A stretch of 64,000 nucleotides of DNA, from the NCBI RefSeq assembly GCF_040549045.1, contig NZ_JBEWTB010000002.1, forward strand, positions 4,390,501 through 4,454,500, written 5' to 3'. A program made the translations under genes and the position numbers. The notes under the pieces were generated by a model. The model saw only the letters and a list, made by a program, of their open reading frames with translations. It made no database searches and had not been told where the DNA came from. This DNA comes from Endozoicomonas sp. NE40 (lineage in GTDB: Bacteria > Pseudomonadota > Gammaproteobacteria > Pseudomonadales > Endozoicomonadaceae). Shown here piece after piece: positions 17,032 through 25,828 of this stretch. Position 1 is the stretch's first letter. Every line of letters starts with the position of its first letter.

Positions 17032-18474
17032 TCACCCTTTCCAGAACTGGGGCGTGAACAATACCAGCACCGTGATAACTTCCAGTCTGCCCATCAGCAT
17101 ACCCAGACTGAGCAACCACTTGGCAGAGTCGGGGAGAGAGGCGAAATTTCCCGCCGGTCCGATGATATCTCCGAGTCCGGGACCAACATTAGCAACAGCC
17201 GTGGCGGCACCACTGATGCTGGTCATCAGGTCCAGCCCCAGCAGACTTAGCAGCAGGGTTAGCAGGCTCACCAGCAGACCGAAGAAAAAGCTGAATGCGA
17301 TCAGGGAACGCAAAATATCACTGCCGATCTGCTGCCCGTTGTAATTTTGCACGAAGCAGGCTCTCGGGTGTGCCAGCTGTTTAAGCTGGATCATCAGTAA
17401 TTTTGCCCCTATTTCAAAGCGGAAAATCTTTATCCCCCCGGCGGTGGAGCCGGAACAGCCACCGACAAAGGTCAGGAAAAAGAAAGCGGTAGCGGCAAAA
17501 CCTCCCCACAGGGTGTAATCGGTCAGGGCATAGCCGGTGGTTGTTACGACAGATGTTGTATTAAAGGCGACCAGTGTCAGAGCTTCCCAGAAGCTGTAAC
17601 TGGAGTGCGTAAAGAGCCAGATGCTGAGTCCGCCCCAGACGATCAGAAGAAACTGGACATAGGTAATGACCTGAGTGTCACGGGTCAGGGCTTTGTGATC
17701 GCCTTTTAAGAACTTCACAAACTGCACAAAGGGTAATCCACCCAGTAACATAAAGAGAGTGGCAGTCCAGTGAATAAAGGGATTAGAAAACTGTGCCATG
17801 GAATTGTCTGAGGTTGAGTAACCACCGGTGGACAGGGTGGTCATGGCATGATTAATGGCTTCGAAACCGGTCATGCCTCCTAGAAAAAACAGGTAAGCAC
17901 AGCACACCGTTAAACCCAGATAGATGCAGACAATGCGTTTGGCAATACTGCCGGAGCGGGGCATGACTTTTTCTGACCAGTCAGACGACTCGCTCTGGAA
18001 CAGACGCATGCCCCCGACTTTCAGAAAGGGCAGTACGGCTACGGCGATGACGATAAAACCTATCCCGCCCAGCCATTGCAGCAGTGAGCGCCACAACAGT
18101 ACGCCTTTGTTCATGGAGTCGAGCCCCGACAGAACGGTGGAGCCGGTTGTGGTAATGGCTGACATGGTTTCAAAGTAGGCATCGGTGTAACTGATATCCA
18201 GCTGTATCCAGAGTGGCAGAGCCGCAAAGCCACTGAGCGTCACCCAGGTAAGGTTGGTCAGCAGAAATATTTGCCGGGATTTAAGGCTGAATTCTTTTGT
18301 TCGACAGCAGACGAATAAGATCAGCCCCGAGAGCAGGGTGATGGCTGCAGACCATGTAAAGGCAAGCTTGCCCGGGTCATGAATAAGGAAGTCGTACAGT
18401 GCAGGCACCAGCATAAGCAGCGACAGCACTGCCAGAAACAGACCAATTACATAGAGAACGGGGCGAATGTTCAT
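17032..18474 (-). CDS. trkH: Trk-type potassium uptake channel subunit
   Basis: The 480-residue inner-membrane protein matches TrkH, which takes up K+ with cytoplasmic TrkA. Its four pore repeats show typical selectivity-filter regions: AITTTGSTV near residue 106, TTLSTGGYS near 215, TTSVVTTTGYA near 310 and a fourth near 430 (AVANVGPGLG). GGCSGSTAGGIKIFR near 340 is a strong family signature. About ten membrane segments are visible. trkA is not in this window. The gene is convergent with the effector-like gene, 8 bp away. Confidence 0.93.
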   Translation of the reverse strand: MNIRPVLYVIGLFLAVLSLLMLVPALYDFLIHDPGKLAFTWSAAITLLSGLILFVCCRTKEFSLKSRQIFLLTNLTWVTLSGFAALPLWIQLDISYTDAYFETMSAITTTGSTVLSGLDSMNKGVLLWRSLLQWLGGIGFIVIAVAVLPFLKVGGMRLFQSESSDWSEKVMPRSGSIAKRIVCIYLGLTVCCAYLFFLGGMTGFEAINHAMTTLSTGGYSTSDNSMAQFSNPFIHWTATLFMLLGGLPFVQFVKFLKGDHKALTRDTQVITYVQFLLIVWGGLSIWLFTHSSYSFWEALTLVAFNTTSVVTTTGYALTDYTLWGGFAATAFFFLTFVGGCSGSTAGGIKIFRFEIGAKLLMIQLKQLAHPRACFVQNYNGQQIGSDILRSLIAFSFFFGLLVSLLTLLLSLLGLDLMTSISGAATAVANVGPGLGDIIGPAGNFASLPDSAKWLLSLGMLMGRLEVITVLVLFTPQFWKG

Positions 18475-18588
18475 TATCGGGCATCAGGTAAGGGAAGTCT
18501 GTGCATAAAGATAGTGCGCAGACTTTGGGGATTTTAGAGGGTAAACGTCTGTGGGTAATCTTAGAGGAAAAAACAGGATGTGGCTTAT

Positions 18589-18620
18589 GGATTGAATGCA
18601 TTGGGTAATGCATTCAATCC
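18589..18620. terminator. Perfect 14-bp inverted repeat downstream of acuI
   Basis: GGATTGAATGCATT and AATGCATTCAATCC are perfect inverted copies around a 4-base loop, 15 bp past the stop of the reductase gene and about 115 bp upstream of trkH. It lacks a following T-run, so termination, message stabilisation or a protein-binding site are all possible. Confidence 0.5.
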
Positions 18621-18635
18621 ATGTTGGCAGGCGAT

Positions 18636-19616
18636 TTACTTCAGACGAATGAGGGTACGGCCAGTCACCTGCCCACGGGTGATGGCTTCAGCCTGTTCAG
18701 CGACCTGCTCCAGGGCAATCTCAGAGCAGGCAGCTTCGTAGTAAGATTCAGGCAGCAGTTCAGCCAGACGCTTCCAGGCTTCGGTTCGTCTGGCCAGTGG
18801 ACACATCACCGAATCGACGCCCAGCAGTTTTACGCCACGCAGAATGAACGGCATGACCGTGGTTGGCAGGTCAAAACCGCCAGCCAGACCGCAGGCTGCA
18901 ACCGCGCCTTCGTAATTAACCTGAGACAGTACCTTAGCCAGCACCGAACTGCCTACCGTATCGACGGCACCTGCCCAGTACTGACGATCCAGTGGGCGAA
19001 CCTTGTCAGTAAATTCGGAGCGGGCTATAACGCGCTTGGCCCCCAGTGCTTCCAGCATTGGTGTGTTTTCCGGACGACCGGAAACAGCAGCCACGTCATA
19101 ACCCAGTTTTGCCAGCAGGTTAACGGCAACACTGCCAACGCCACCGCTGGCGCCTGTCACCAGAACCTCACCTTTTTCCGGGGTGATGCCTGCCGCTTCC
19201 AGATCCATTACACACAGCATGGCGGTTAAACCTGCTGTACCAATCATCATGGCTTTACGCTCATCCAGACCTTCAGGCAGCTTAACCAGCTGGCTGGCTT
19301 TGACACGAGCCTTTTCTGCCATGCCGCCCCAGTGGTTTTCACCAACGCCCCAGCCGGTTAATACGACTTTGTCACCTTCGCTGAAGTCGCTGCTGGACGA
19401 TTCAATTACTGTACCGGCAAAGTCAATCCCCGGCACCATTGGGAAGTCACGGATAATCTTGCCCTTGCCGGTAATAGCGAGTCCGTCTTTGTAGTTCAGG
19501 GATGAGTAATCGACTGCTACCAGAACGTTACCTTCTGGTAAGGCGGATTCATCCAGTTGCTGGATGGAAGACAATGTTTGCTTGTCCTGTTGTTCAAGAA
19601 CGAGTGCTTTGAACAT
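18636..19616 (-). CDS. acuI: Acrylyl-CoA reductase-type MDR oxidoreductase
   Basis: 326 residues of the quinone oxidoreductase-like medium-chain reductase family (YhdH/AcuI). These NADPH enzymes reduce toxic acrylyl-CoA to propionyl-CoA and act in DMSP/acrylate catabolism. Seen: YSSLNYKDGLAITG, GIDFAGTV, the nucleotide loop VTGASGGVGSVA near residue 155, and VDTVGSSVLAKVL. No catalytic zinc ligands, as expected for this branch. The gene stands alone without visible DMSP lyase or dmd genes, so acrylate detoxification is plausible rather than shown. Confidence 0.85.
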   Translation of the reverse strand: MFKALVLEQQDKQTLSSIQQLDESALPEGNVLVAVDYSSLNYKDGLAITGKGKIIRDFPMVPGIDFAGTVIESSSSDFSEGDKVVLTGWGVGENHWGGMAEKARVKASQLVKLPEGLDERKAMMIGTAGLTAMLCVMDLEAAGITPEKGEVLVTGASGGVGSVAVNLLAKLGYDVAAVSGRPENTPMLEALGAKRVIARSEFTDKVRPLDRQYWAGAVDTVGSSVLAKVLSQVNYEGAVAACGLAGGFDLPTTVMPFILRGVKLLGVDSVMCPLARRTEAWKRLAELLPESYYEAACSEIALEQVAEQAEAITRGQVTGRTLIRLK

Positions 19617-19902
19617 GCGACAGACTCCATGTGTATAAATTGCGCAATGACTATAATCTGGTCGCTGCGCTAATGGTAGAGGGATCTGTAAAAATTTGAA
19701 AAAAAATGTTGAATGTGCTGATAAAAATATTCATTTATGTTGCGCTACCTGATAGTACGCCCCAGCTCAGGATTCCTGGACCTTATCAAGAGAGAAATGC
19801 CGTGACAGAGGTTCGGATAAGGTAAAGGCTCATAAGTTTACCGGGCTCTGAGAATGAGGCTAGATTCAATAAGAAGAGTATTTGATTTATAAGGAGATAA
19901 TG

Positions 19903-21534
19903 ATGATCCAGCCCGGTACCGGCTCTCCTGCTGTTCGGCAGGAGTTTGCAGAAGATGTCGCAGAGCTTCAGGAACTGTCGAAATGGGTTTCAGAGAGCCC
20001 GGAAGCCAGTCTGAGACTTGAAGACGGCCATTTCAAGACGGGTGAGGTGGGTAAATGGCGGGGGCGCGCGCTCAGCGTAGCAGCGTTTTTTATGCCGTTT
20101 TTAAGAAACTATGTGGATGAAGCACTGCACAGATATAGCCATGAGACCGAAGCTCAGCAACAGGCGGCGGTGAGGCATCTGAACAATATGGTGCTGAACT
20201 CCGACAATAAACCCACAGCACTGACGGAGCGCACCGTCAGCGTTGCAAGAGCCGTGCAGTTTATTAAAGATAATCAGTCAAATCGTTCCACCGCGCCCAA
20301 AAGCAGCTGGGTTGTACCACCAACAATAGCGGGCGACTGGCGTGCAAGCCCTGAAGATAATCCGGATCTGGTGACGCTTCAGGATAATCTGGAGCTTGAG
20401 TATCGGGTTTATACCAGTGACTCGGATACACAGAAAAAGCTGGAAACTGAACAGCTGGCTGCTGAGCAGCAGCAGAAAAAGTCGGCTGAGGACTTTGACA
20501 AGCTTCTGAAGAAACAGAGTTCAGGTGAGACAATAAAGAAATTTGAGGACAGGCGATTGCTGGATTTTAAAGCCATGTCAGACAGTCTTATCAGTGATCA
20601 GACGTCCATCAACGAGTTGTATCAACAGCAGGAAGGCAGTGTTTCTCTGGATCAATATCGGCATGTCGAACTCAGGGAGGATGACGCCGATCCGGTCACA
20701 CTTTATGACCGTTCTTCTGATTTCCATACTGAGGCTGAAACTGACTCTGGCGTAGGCCATTGTACGGGTAGGCGTAAAAGCATGGACGATGCAGTGCTTT
20801 GCACCCGGTTCACTGTGGAGACTCAGTCAGGAGAGGTTGAAATCAAACTGACCGGCGTATTTGATGGTCATGGTGATGGAGGAGATATTGCATCCGAGTT
20901 TGCCAAAAACAATATAATACACCACCTGAAAAAACGACTTGAAGCCGGAAACCCTGAATCTCTGGATGATGTGCAGATAATGAATGCGCTGAAGCTGGCA
21001 TTTGTGGACACAGGCAACAGCTTTACTCCACCTGAAGGTAAACCTAAATGCGGTACAACGGGAAATGTTGTTTTACAGATAGGTGATGATCTCTGGATAG
21101 CCAATCTTGGAGATTCCAGGGCGTTTTTGCTTGATCCTGACGGTAAAGTAGTACAGCTGAGTGAAGACGCTAAACCAACGGATGAGCGCTATAAAAAAGC
21201 CATAGAGAAACGTGGTGGAGAGATTGACTATAAAGGGCGGGTGAGTGGCGCAGCGGTTGCCCGTGATATGGGGGGGCATTTTGCCTACGGTGCCATGAGC
21301 GGAAGACCTAAGGTCATTAAACGCACCTTGCCTGCAGAGAGCAGGGAAGGGTTCAGGCTGGTGCAGGGCTGTGACGGGCTTTTTGATGTAGCCAACAGTG
21401 ATGTGGTTGGTGGGTTTGTGCATCAGTCTGCCAAACGGCAAGCCAGTAATGCCGGGATAGCTGGTCAGCTCGCGGAACTGGCTTATAAAGCGGAGTCTAT
21501 GGATAATGTGTCGGTAGTGGTGACTTCCCTCTAA
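19903..21534 (+). CDS. PP2C-family protein phosphatase with novel N-terminus
   Basis: Predicted Mn/Mg-dependent Ser/Thr phosphatase. I start at ATG 19903, six bases after AAGGAG; ATG 19900 is equally close. Of 543 residues, the first 275 match nothing I know and look helical and polar (Glu/Gln/Lys-rich near 175-205). The catalytic domain (about 278-543) shows GVFDGHGDGG with the metal-binding Asp, the GTTGNVVL and NLGDSRAFLL motifs, GCDGLFDV, and DNVSVVV with the final metal Asp. The layout is closer to eukaryotic-type PP2C than to SpoIIE/RsbU. There is no signal peptide. Its end overlaps the convergent LysR gene by 4 bp. Signalling or a type III effector are both possible. Confidence 0.8.
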   Translation: MIQPGTGSPAVRQEFAEDVAELQELSKWVSESPEASLRLEDGHFKTGEVGKWRGRALSVAAFFMPFLRNYVDEALHRYSHETEAQQQAAVRHLNNMVLNSDNKPTALTERTVSVARAVQFIKDNQSNRSTAPKSSWVVPPTIAGDWRASPEDNPDLVTLQDNLELEYRVYTSDSDTQKKLETEQLAAEQQQKKSAEDFDKLLKKQSSGETIKKFEDRRLLDFKAMSDSLISDQTSINELYQQQEGSVSLDQYRHVELREDDADPVTLYDRSSDFHTEAETDSGVGHCTGRRKSMDDAVLCTRFTVETQSGEVEIKLTGVFDGHGDGGDIASEFAKNNIIHHLKKRLEAGNPESLDDVQIMNALKLAFVDTGNSFTPPEGKPKCGTTGNVVLQIGDDLWIANLGDSRAFLLDPDGKVVQLSEDAKPTDERYKKAIEKRGGEIDYKGRVSGAAVARDMGGHFAYGAMSGRPKVIKRTLPAESREGFRLVQGCDGLFDVANSDVVGGFVHQSAKRQASNAGIAGQLAELAYKAESMDNVSVVVTSL

Positions 21535-22424
21535 GTGTTATCCAGCAGCTCAAGAAAAGCTCTGGCTGCATTCGACAGGGTTCTGTGTTCGTGTCGGATG
21601 TAGCCTAACTCCCGGACCGGTGGCTGAAAGTCGGTGTGCAGTTCTGCCAGGTCGTCTCCCAGCATGGATTTTGGCAATATACTCCAGGCAATGCCAATAG
21701 CGGTCAGCATGCGAATGGTTTCCAGATAATTCGATGACATGGCAGTTTGCAGAGCCAGCCCCTGCTGATCGAACAGGCTCTGTACCAGTCGGTAGGTAAA
21801 CGTGCTGGTACCCGGCAATACAGCCTGATACTGGCAGAGTGCCCCGGGCGATACCTGTTCTTTTATCTGTGCCAGCGGGTGTTCCCGGCAGGCCATAAAC
21901 ACCAGCGGGTCATTCCAGAGCTTGCGGGAAAGGACGTTTTCCGGATTTCCCGGTGCCAGAGTAATAATTCCCAGCTCCACCTCTCCCCTGTGCAACAGTT
22001 CATAAGCGGCTTCTGAATCCACAAACTTAATATCCAGTGTCACATCCGGGTAGGTTCTGGCAAAGGTCTTCAGGATATCCGGCAAACGCCGTAAGCCGAT
22101 GTGATGGCTGGTGGCTAAACTGAGAGGTCCTTTGATCTGGGTCTTCAGGTTATTTATCTGTTGTCGTGTATCCTTCATCAGTTCAAGCATCTGACGGGCT
22201 TTGGGTAATAAGGTTCGACCCGCTTCATTCAGATGGGTGCGGCGACTGGCAGTATTTTTTCTGTCGAACTTCTTTCTGTCAAACAGGGGCGTACCCAGCT
22301 GTTGTTCGAGGCTGGCTATGCGTTTGCTGACCGCTGGCTGGGTCAGGTGCAACTGTTCTGCGGCAAGGGAAAAGGACCCGCATTCCGCAACAGTCAGGAA
22401 AGCAGTAAGGCTGGGGATGTCCAT
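21531..22424 (-). CDS. LysR-family transcriptional regulator, divergent from leuCDB
   Basis: 297 residues. The N-terminal winged HTH (about 1-65) has the LysR pattern FSLAAEQLHLTQPAVSKRI. A duplicated basic stretch (DRKKFDRKNTASRR) follows where most relatives have a single FxR motif. The C-terminal half is a periplasmic-binding-like effector domain. It is transcribed divergently from leuC with 139 bp between the starts. That arrangement is common for LysR regulators of leu genes, so control of leuCDB is a reasonable inference. The inducer is unknown. Confidence 0.88.
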   Translation of the reverse strand: MDIPSLTAFLTVAECGSFSLAAEQLHLTQPAVSKRIASLEQQLGTPLFDRKKFDRKNTASRRTHLNEAGRTLLPKARQMLELMKDTRQQINNLKTQIKGPLSLATSHHIGLRRLPDILKTFARTYPDVTLDIKFVDSEAAYELLHRGEVELGIITLAPGNPENVLSRKLWNDPLVFMACREHPLAQIKEQVSPGALCQYQAVLPGTSTFTYRLVQSLFDQQGLALQTAMSSNYLETIRMLTAIGIAWSILPKSMLGDDLAELHTDFQPPVRELGYIRHEHRTLSNAARAFLELLDNT

Positions 22425-22465
22425 AAAGGTTATGGTGTCTCGCTGAACTCTGATTATTCCTGATT

Positions 22466-22477
22466 GTTATTAATAAC
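22466..22477. promoter_or_regulatory. Candidate LysR binding site
   Basis: The perfect palindrome GTTATTAATAAC lies in the divergent LysR-leuC intergenic region, 42 bp from the LysR start. LysR proteins bind T-N11-A dyads near their own promoter, which suits this position, but the match is short and AT-rich. Confidence 0.4.
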
Positions 22478-22563
22478 ATAAAAAAGATGAATTTGAGTAA
22501 TTAACGTTCTGGCTCTAGGATGAGCCCATAGAATGATAAGCAGTATTTACGAGGGGAACAACA

Positions 22564-23973
22564 ATGTCAGGCAAAACCCTGTACGACAAACTGTGGGACA
22601 GCCATCTCGTCAAACAGCGGGAAGACGGTTCCGCCCTGATTTACATCGACCGCCATCTGCTCCATGAGGTGACTTCGCCACAGGCCTTTGAAGGACTGCG
22701 TCTGGCAGAGCGTCAGCCATGGCGAACCGGTGCCAACCTTGCAACGCCTGATCATAACGTTCCCACCACAGTGGTGGAGCGTCAAAGTGGTATTGATGGC
22801 ATAGCTGACCCGATTTCCAGAATTCAGGTGAAAACACTCGATGAGAACTGTGTTGATTTTGGTATCACACAGTTCGATATGCAGGATCGCCGTCAGGGTA
22901 TCGTCCATGTGATTGGCCCGGAGCAGGGGGCTACGTTGCCGGGCATGACAGTTGTCTGTGGTGACTCCCATACCTCGACCCATGGCGCTTTTGGTGCGCT
23001 GGCACACGGTATAGGTACGTCTGAGGTTGAACATGTGCTGGCGACCCAGTGCCTGGTGACCAAGAAAATGAAAAACATGCTGGTGCGGGTTGATGGTGAG
23101 CTGGGTGTTGGTGTTACCGCTAAAGATGTGGTGCTGGCAATTATTGGTAAAATTGGCACCGCCGGTGGCACAGGGTATGCCATTGAATTTGGCGGTGCAG
23201 CGATTCAGGCCTTGAGCATGGAAGGCCGTATGACCGTCTGCAATATGGCAATTGAAGCGGGTGCCCGGGCCGGTATGGTGGCCGTGGATGATATCACTCT
23301 TGAATACGTCAAAGGTCGTCCGTTTGCACCAGCGGGTGAGCAGTGGGAGCAGGCCGTTTCGGTATGGTCTGACCTGCACTCCGATGCGGACGCGGTGTTT
23401 GATCAGGTCGTGGTTCTGAACGGTGAGGCGATTAAACCTCAGGTCACCTGGGGAACGTCTCCGGAGATGGTTCTGCCCGTTGATGCCTGTGTACCCGAAG
23501 CTGACGAGGCTGAAGGCTATGCCCGCGCACTGAAGTATATGGGGCTGGCCAGTGGTATGAAAATTAGTGATATTCCGGTTGATCGTGTATTTATTGGTTC
23601 CTGCACTAACTCCCGGATTGAAGACCTGCGTGAGGCGGCTGCTGTCGTAAAAGGTCGTAAAGTGGCAGACACGGTGAAAGAGGCGCTGGTGGTACCCGGC
23701 TCAGGTCTGGTTAAAGAACAGGCTGAACAGGAAGGTTTGCATACCGTCTTTACAGAAGCCGGGCTTCAGTGGCGTGAACCGGGCTGCTCCATGTGTCTGG
23801 CTATGAATGCCGACAAGCTGGGTGCCGGTGAGCACTGTGCCTCGACCTCAAACCGCAACTTTGAAGGTCGTCAGGGGTTTGGTGGCAGAACGCATCTGGT
23901 CAGTCCGGCTATGGCTGCTGCCGCTGCGGTGACGGGGCATTTCACTGATGTCCGTGAATTGATGGAACAATAA
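22564..23973 (+). CDS. leuC: 3-isopropylmalate dehydratase large subunit
   Basis: Isomerises 2- to 3-isopropylmalate in leucine biosynthesis, together with LeuD. 469 residues, normal length, aconitase family: GDSHTSTHGAFGALAHGIG near residue 140, and the 4Fe-4S cysteines in FIGSCTNSRIED (near 346) and EPGCSMCLAMN (near 407-410). GAGGGG lies upstream of the ATG. First gene of leuCDB. Its stop codon lies in the first copy of an 11-bp tandem duplication. Confidence 0.97.
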   Translation: MSGKTLYDKLWDSHLVKQREDGSALIYIDRHLLHEVTSPQAFEGLRLAERQPWRTGANLATPDHNVPTTVVERQSGIDGIADPISRIQVKTLDENCVDFGITQFDMQDRRQGIVHVIGPEQGATLPGMTVVCGDSHTSTHGAFGALAHGIGTSEVEHVLATQCLVTKKMKNMLVRVDGELGVGVTAKDVVLAIIGKIGTAGGTGYAIEFGGAAIQALSMEGRMTVCNMAIEAGARAGMVAVDDITLEYVKGRPFAPAGEQWEQAVSVWSDLHSDADAVFDQVVVLNGEAIKPQVTWGTSPEMVLPVDACVPEADEAEGYARALKYMGLASGMKISDIPVDRVFIGSCTNSRIEDLREAAAVVKGRKVADTVKEALVVPGSGLVKEQAEQEGLHTVFTEAGLQWREPGCSMCLAMNADKLGAGEHCASTSNRNFEGRQGFGGRTHLVSPAMAAAAAVTGHFTDVRELMEQ

Positions 23974-23985
23974 TCGAACAATAAT
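23965..23985. repeat. 11-bp tandem duplication spanning the leuC stop
   Basis: GAACAATAAT occurs at 23965-23974 and again at 23976-23985. The first copy contains the leuC TAA, so the stop is duplicated just downstream. Confidence 0.8.
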
Positions 23986-24004
23986 GGAGCAAGGTGTTTA
24001 AACG

Positions 24005-24643
24005 ATGAAAGCATTTACTGTTCATCAGGGTATTGCAGCACCGCTGGATCGTGCCAATGTCGATACCGATATGATTATTCCCAAACAGTTCCTCAAGTCC
24101 ATCAAGCGTACCGGCTTTGGCCCCAACCTGTTTGATGAGTTGCGTTATCTGGATGAAGGTCAGCCCGGTCAGGATTGCAGTCGGCGCCCTTTAAATGAAA
24201 CCTTTATGCTGAATCAGTCGCGTTATCAGGAAACCTCTGTATTACTGGCTCGCCAGAATTTTGGCTGTGGCTCCAGTCGTGAACATGCGCCCTGGGCATT
24301 GGATGATTTTGGTATTCGCAGCGTGATTGCCCCCAGCTTTGCCGAGATTTTTTATAACAACTGTTTCAAGAATGGCCTGCTGCCCATCACTCTGTCAGAA
24401 GAGCAGGTAGATCAGTTGTTCAGCCTGGTGGAAAACAACGAAGGTTACCAGCTGACCATTGACCTTGAACGAAAGGTGGTTGTACTGGCAGATGGGCAGG
24501 AAATGCCGTTTACTGTGGATGATTTCCGTCGCGACTGTCTGTTGCGGGGGCTGGACGACATTGGTTTGACGTTACAGGAAAGCGATGCCATTAAGGCATT
24601 TGAACAAAAGCATAATGATGCGCAGCCCTGGTTGTTTAATTAA
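24005..24643 (+). CDS. leuD: 3-isopropylmalate dehydratase small subunit
   Basis: Swivel-domain partner of LeuC. 212 residues with ANVDTDMIIPKQFLK near the N-terminus, NFGCGSSREHAPWAL near residue 83, and FAEIFYNNCFKNGLLPI near 115, all typical of LeuD. Normal length. It lies 31 bp after leuC in the same operon. Its stop codon is in the first unit of a 15-bp tandem repeat that fills the gap to leuB. Confidence 0.97.
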   Translation: MKAFTVHQGIAAPLDRANVDTDMIIPKQFLKSIKRTGFGPNLFDELRYLDEGQPGQDCSRRPLNETFMLNQSRYQETSVLLARQNFGCGSSREHAPWALDDFGIRSVIAPSFAEIFYNNCFKNGLLPITLSEEQVDQLFSLVENNEGYQLTIDLERKVVVLADGQEMPFTVDDFRRDCLLRGLDDIGLTLQESDAIKAFEQKHNDAQPWLFN

Positions 24644-24679
24644 GGACTGTTTGATTAAGAACTGTTTAGTTAAAGAAGT
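24635..24679. repeat. 15-bp imperfect tandem repeat (about 3 units) at the leuD stop
   Basis: Units start at 24635, 24650 and 24665 (TTTAATTAAGGACTG, TTTGATTAAGAACTG, TTTAGTTAAAGAAGT). The leuD TAA lies in the first unit and an in-register TAA recurs in the others. Confidence 0.8.
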
Positions 24680-24697
24680 TGCCTGGAGAGAAGAATA

Positions 24698-25774
24698 ATG
24701 AGTCGCCAGATTTTGTGTCTGCCCGGAGATGGTATTGGCCCGGAGATTGTGACGGAAGCACTGAAGGTACTGGACACCGTCAAAGAACGTTTCAGTCTGG
24801 ATATTGAGGTTAGTCACGCTCTGGTGGGGGGAGCTGCCATTGATGCGGAAGGTACGCCTCTGCCCGCTGAAACCCTGAAACTGGCAAAGCAGTCCGATGC
24901 CATTCTGTTTGGTGCCGTGGGTGGCCCGAAGTGGGATGACCAGCCTATGACCAACCGCCCGGAGAAGGGTTTGCTGGGTCTGCGTTCAGAGCTGGACCTG
25001 TTCGCCAACCTGCGTCCCGCCATTCTGTTTCCACAACTGGCAGAAGCTTCCAGCCTGAAAGCCGGGCTGGTGGCGGGGCTGGACATTCTGATTGTCCGCG
25101 AACTGACCGGCGGTATTTATTTTGGCGAGCCCCGTGGTGTCCGCACTCTGGAAAACGGTGAGCGGGAAGGATATAACACCTACGTTTATCGTGAGTCCGA
25201 GATCAAACGTATTGCCAAGGTAGCGTTTGAAGCGGCGCAGAAGCGTAATGGACAACTCTGTTCGGTTGATAAGTCTAATGTTCTGGAAGTGACTGCACTC
25301 TGGCGTGAGCTGGTGTCTGGCATGGCCGATGATTACAGAGATGTTGAACTGAGCCATATGTATGTGGATAACGCCACCATGCAGCTGGTGCGCAAGCCAA
25401 AACAGTTTGACGTGATCGTAACGGGCAATATGTTTGGCGATATCCTCAGCGACTGCGCTGCCATGTTAACAGGTTCTATTGGTATGCTGCCGTCAGCGTC
25501 CCTGAATGAAAAGACTCAGGGCATGTATGAACCGGTACACGGCTCCGCGCCCGATATAGCCGGGCAGGGCAAGGCGAATCCGCTGGCGCAGATACTGTCT
25601 CTGGCGATGCTGTTGCGTTATTCTCTGGGCGAAATGGCGGCTGCAGATGCCATTGAACAGGCCGTTGGTGATGTGCTGGATCAGGGATTGCGTACAGGGG
25701 ATATTGCGTCTGAAGGCTGTCGTCTGGTCAGTACTGCACAAATGGGTGATGCGGTCGTAAACTGTTTGCAGTGA
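24698..25774 (+). CDS. leuB: 3-isopropylmalate dehydrogenase
   Basis: Oxidatively decarboxylates 3-isopropylmalate with NAD+, the third leucine-specific step. 358 residues, normal length: LPGDGIGPEIV at the start, FGAVGGPKW near 70, LDLFANLRPA near 103, RELTGGIYFGEPRG near 135, and the metal-binding GNMFGDILSDCAAML near 245. GGAGAGAAG precedes the ATG. Third gene of leuCDB, followed by asd. Confidence 0.97.
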   Translation: MSRQILCLPGDGIGPEIVTEALKVLDTVKERFSLDIEVSHALVGGAAIDAEGTPLPAETLKLAKQSDAILFGAVGGPKWDDQPMTNRPEKGLLGLRSELDLFANLRPAILFPQLAEASSLKAGLVAGLDILIVRELTGGIYFGEPRGVRTLENGEREGYNTYVYRESEIKRIAKVAFEAAQKRNGQLCSVDKSNVLEVTALWRELVSGMADDYRDVELSHMYVDNATMQLVRKPKQFDVIVTGNMFGDILSDCAAMLTGSIGMLPSASLNEKTQGMYEPVHGSAPDIAGQGKANPLAQILSLAMLLRYSLGEMAAADAIEQAVGDVLDQGLRTGDIASEGCRLVSTAQMGDAVVNCLQ

Positions 25775-25828
25775 AATTAAGTATTAGTGATTCATGACAG
25801 TGGTTCATGATGATTCATGGAGGGTAGT

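Noticed and set aside
22567..23379. 270-residue minus-strand open frame
   Set aside because: Antisense to leuC, whose aconitase-family motifs are complete; the antisense product shows no recognisable feature.
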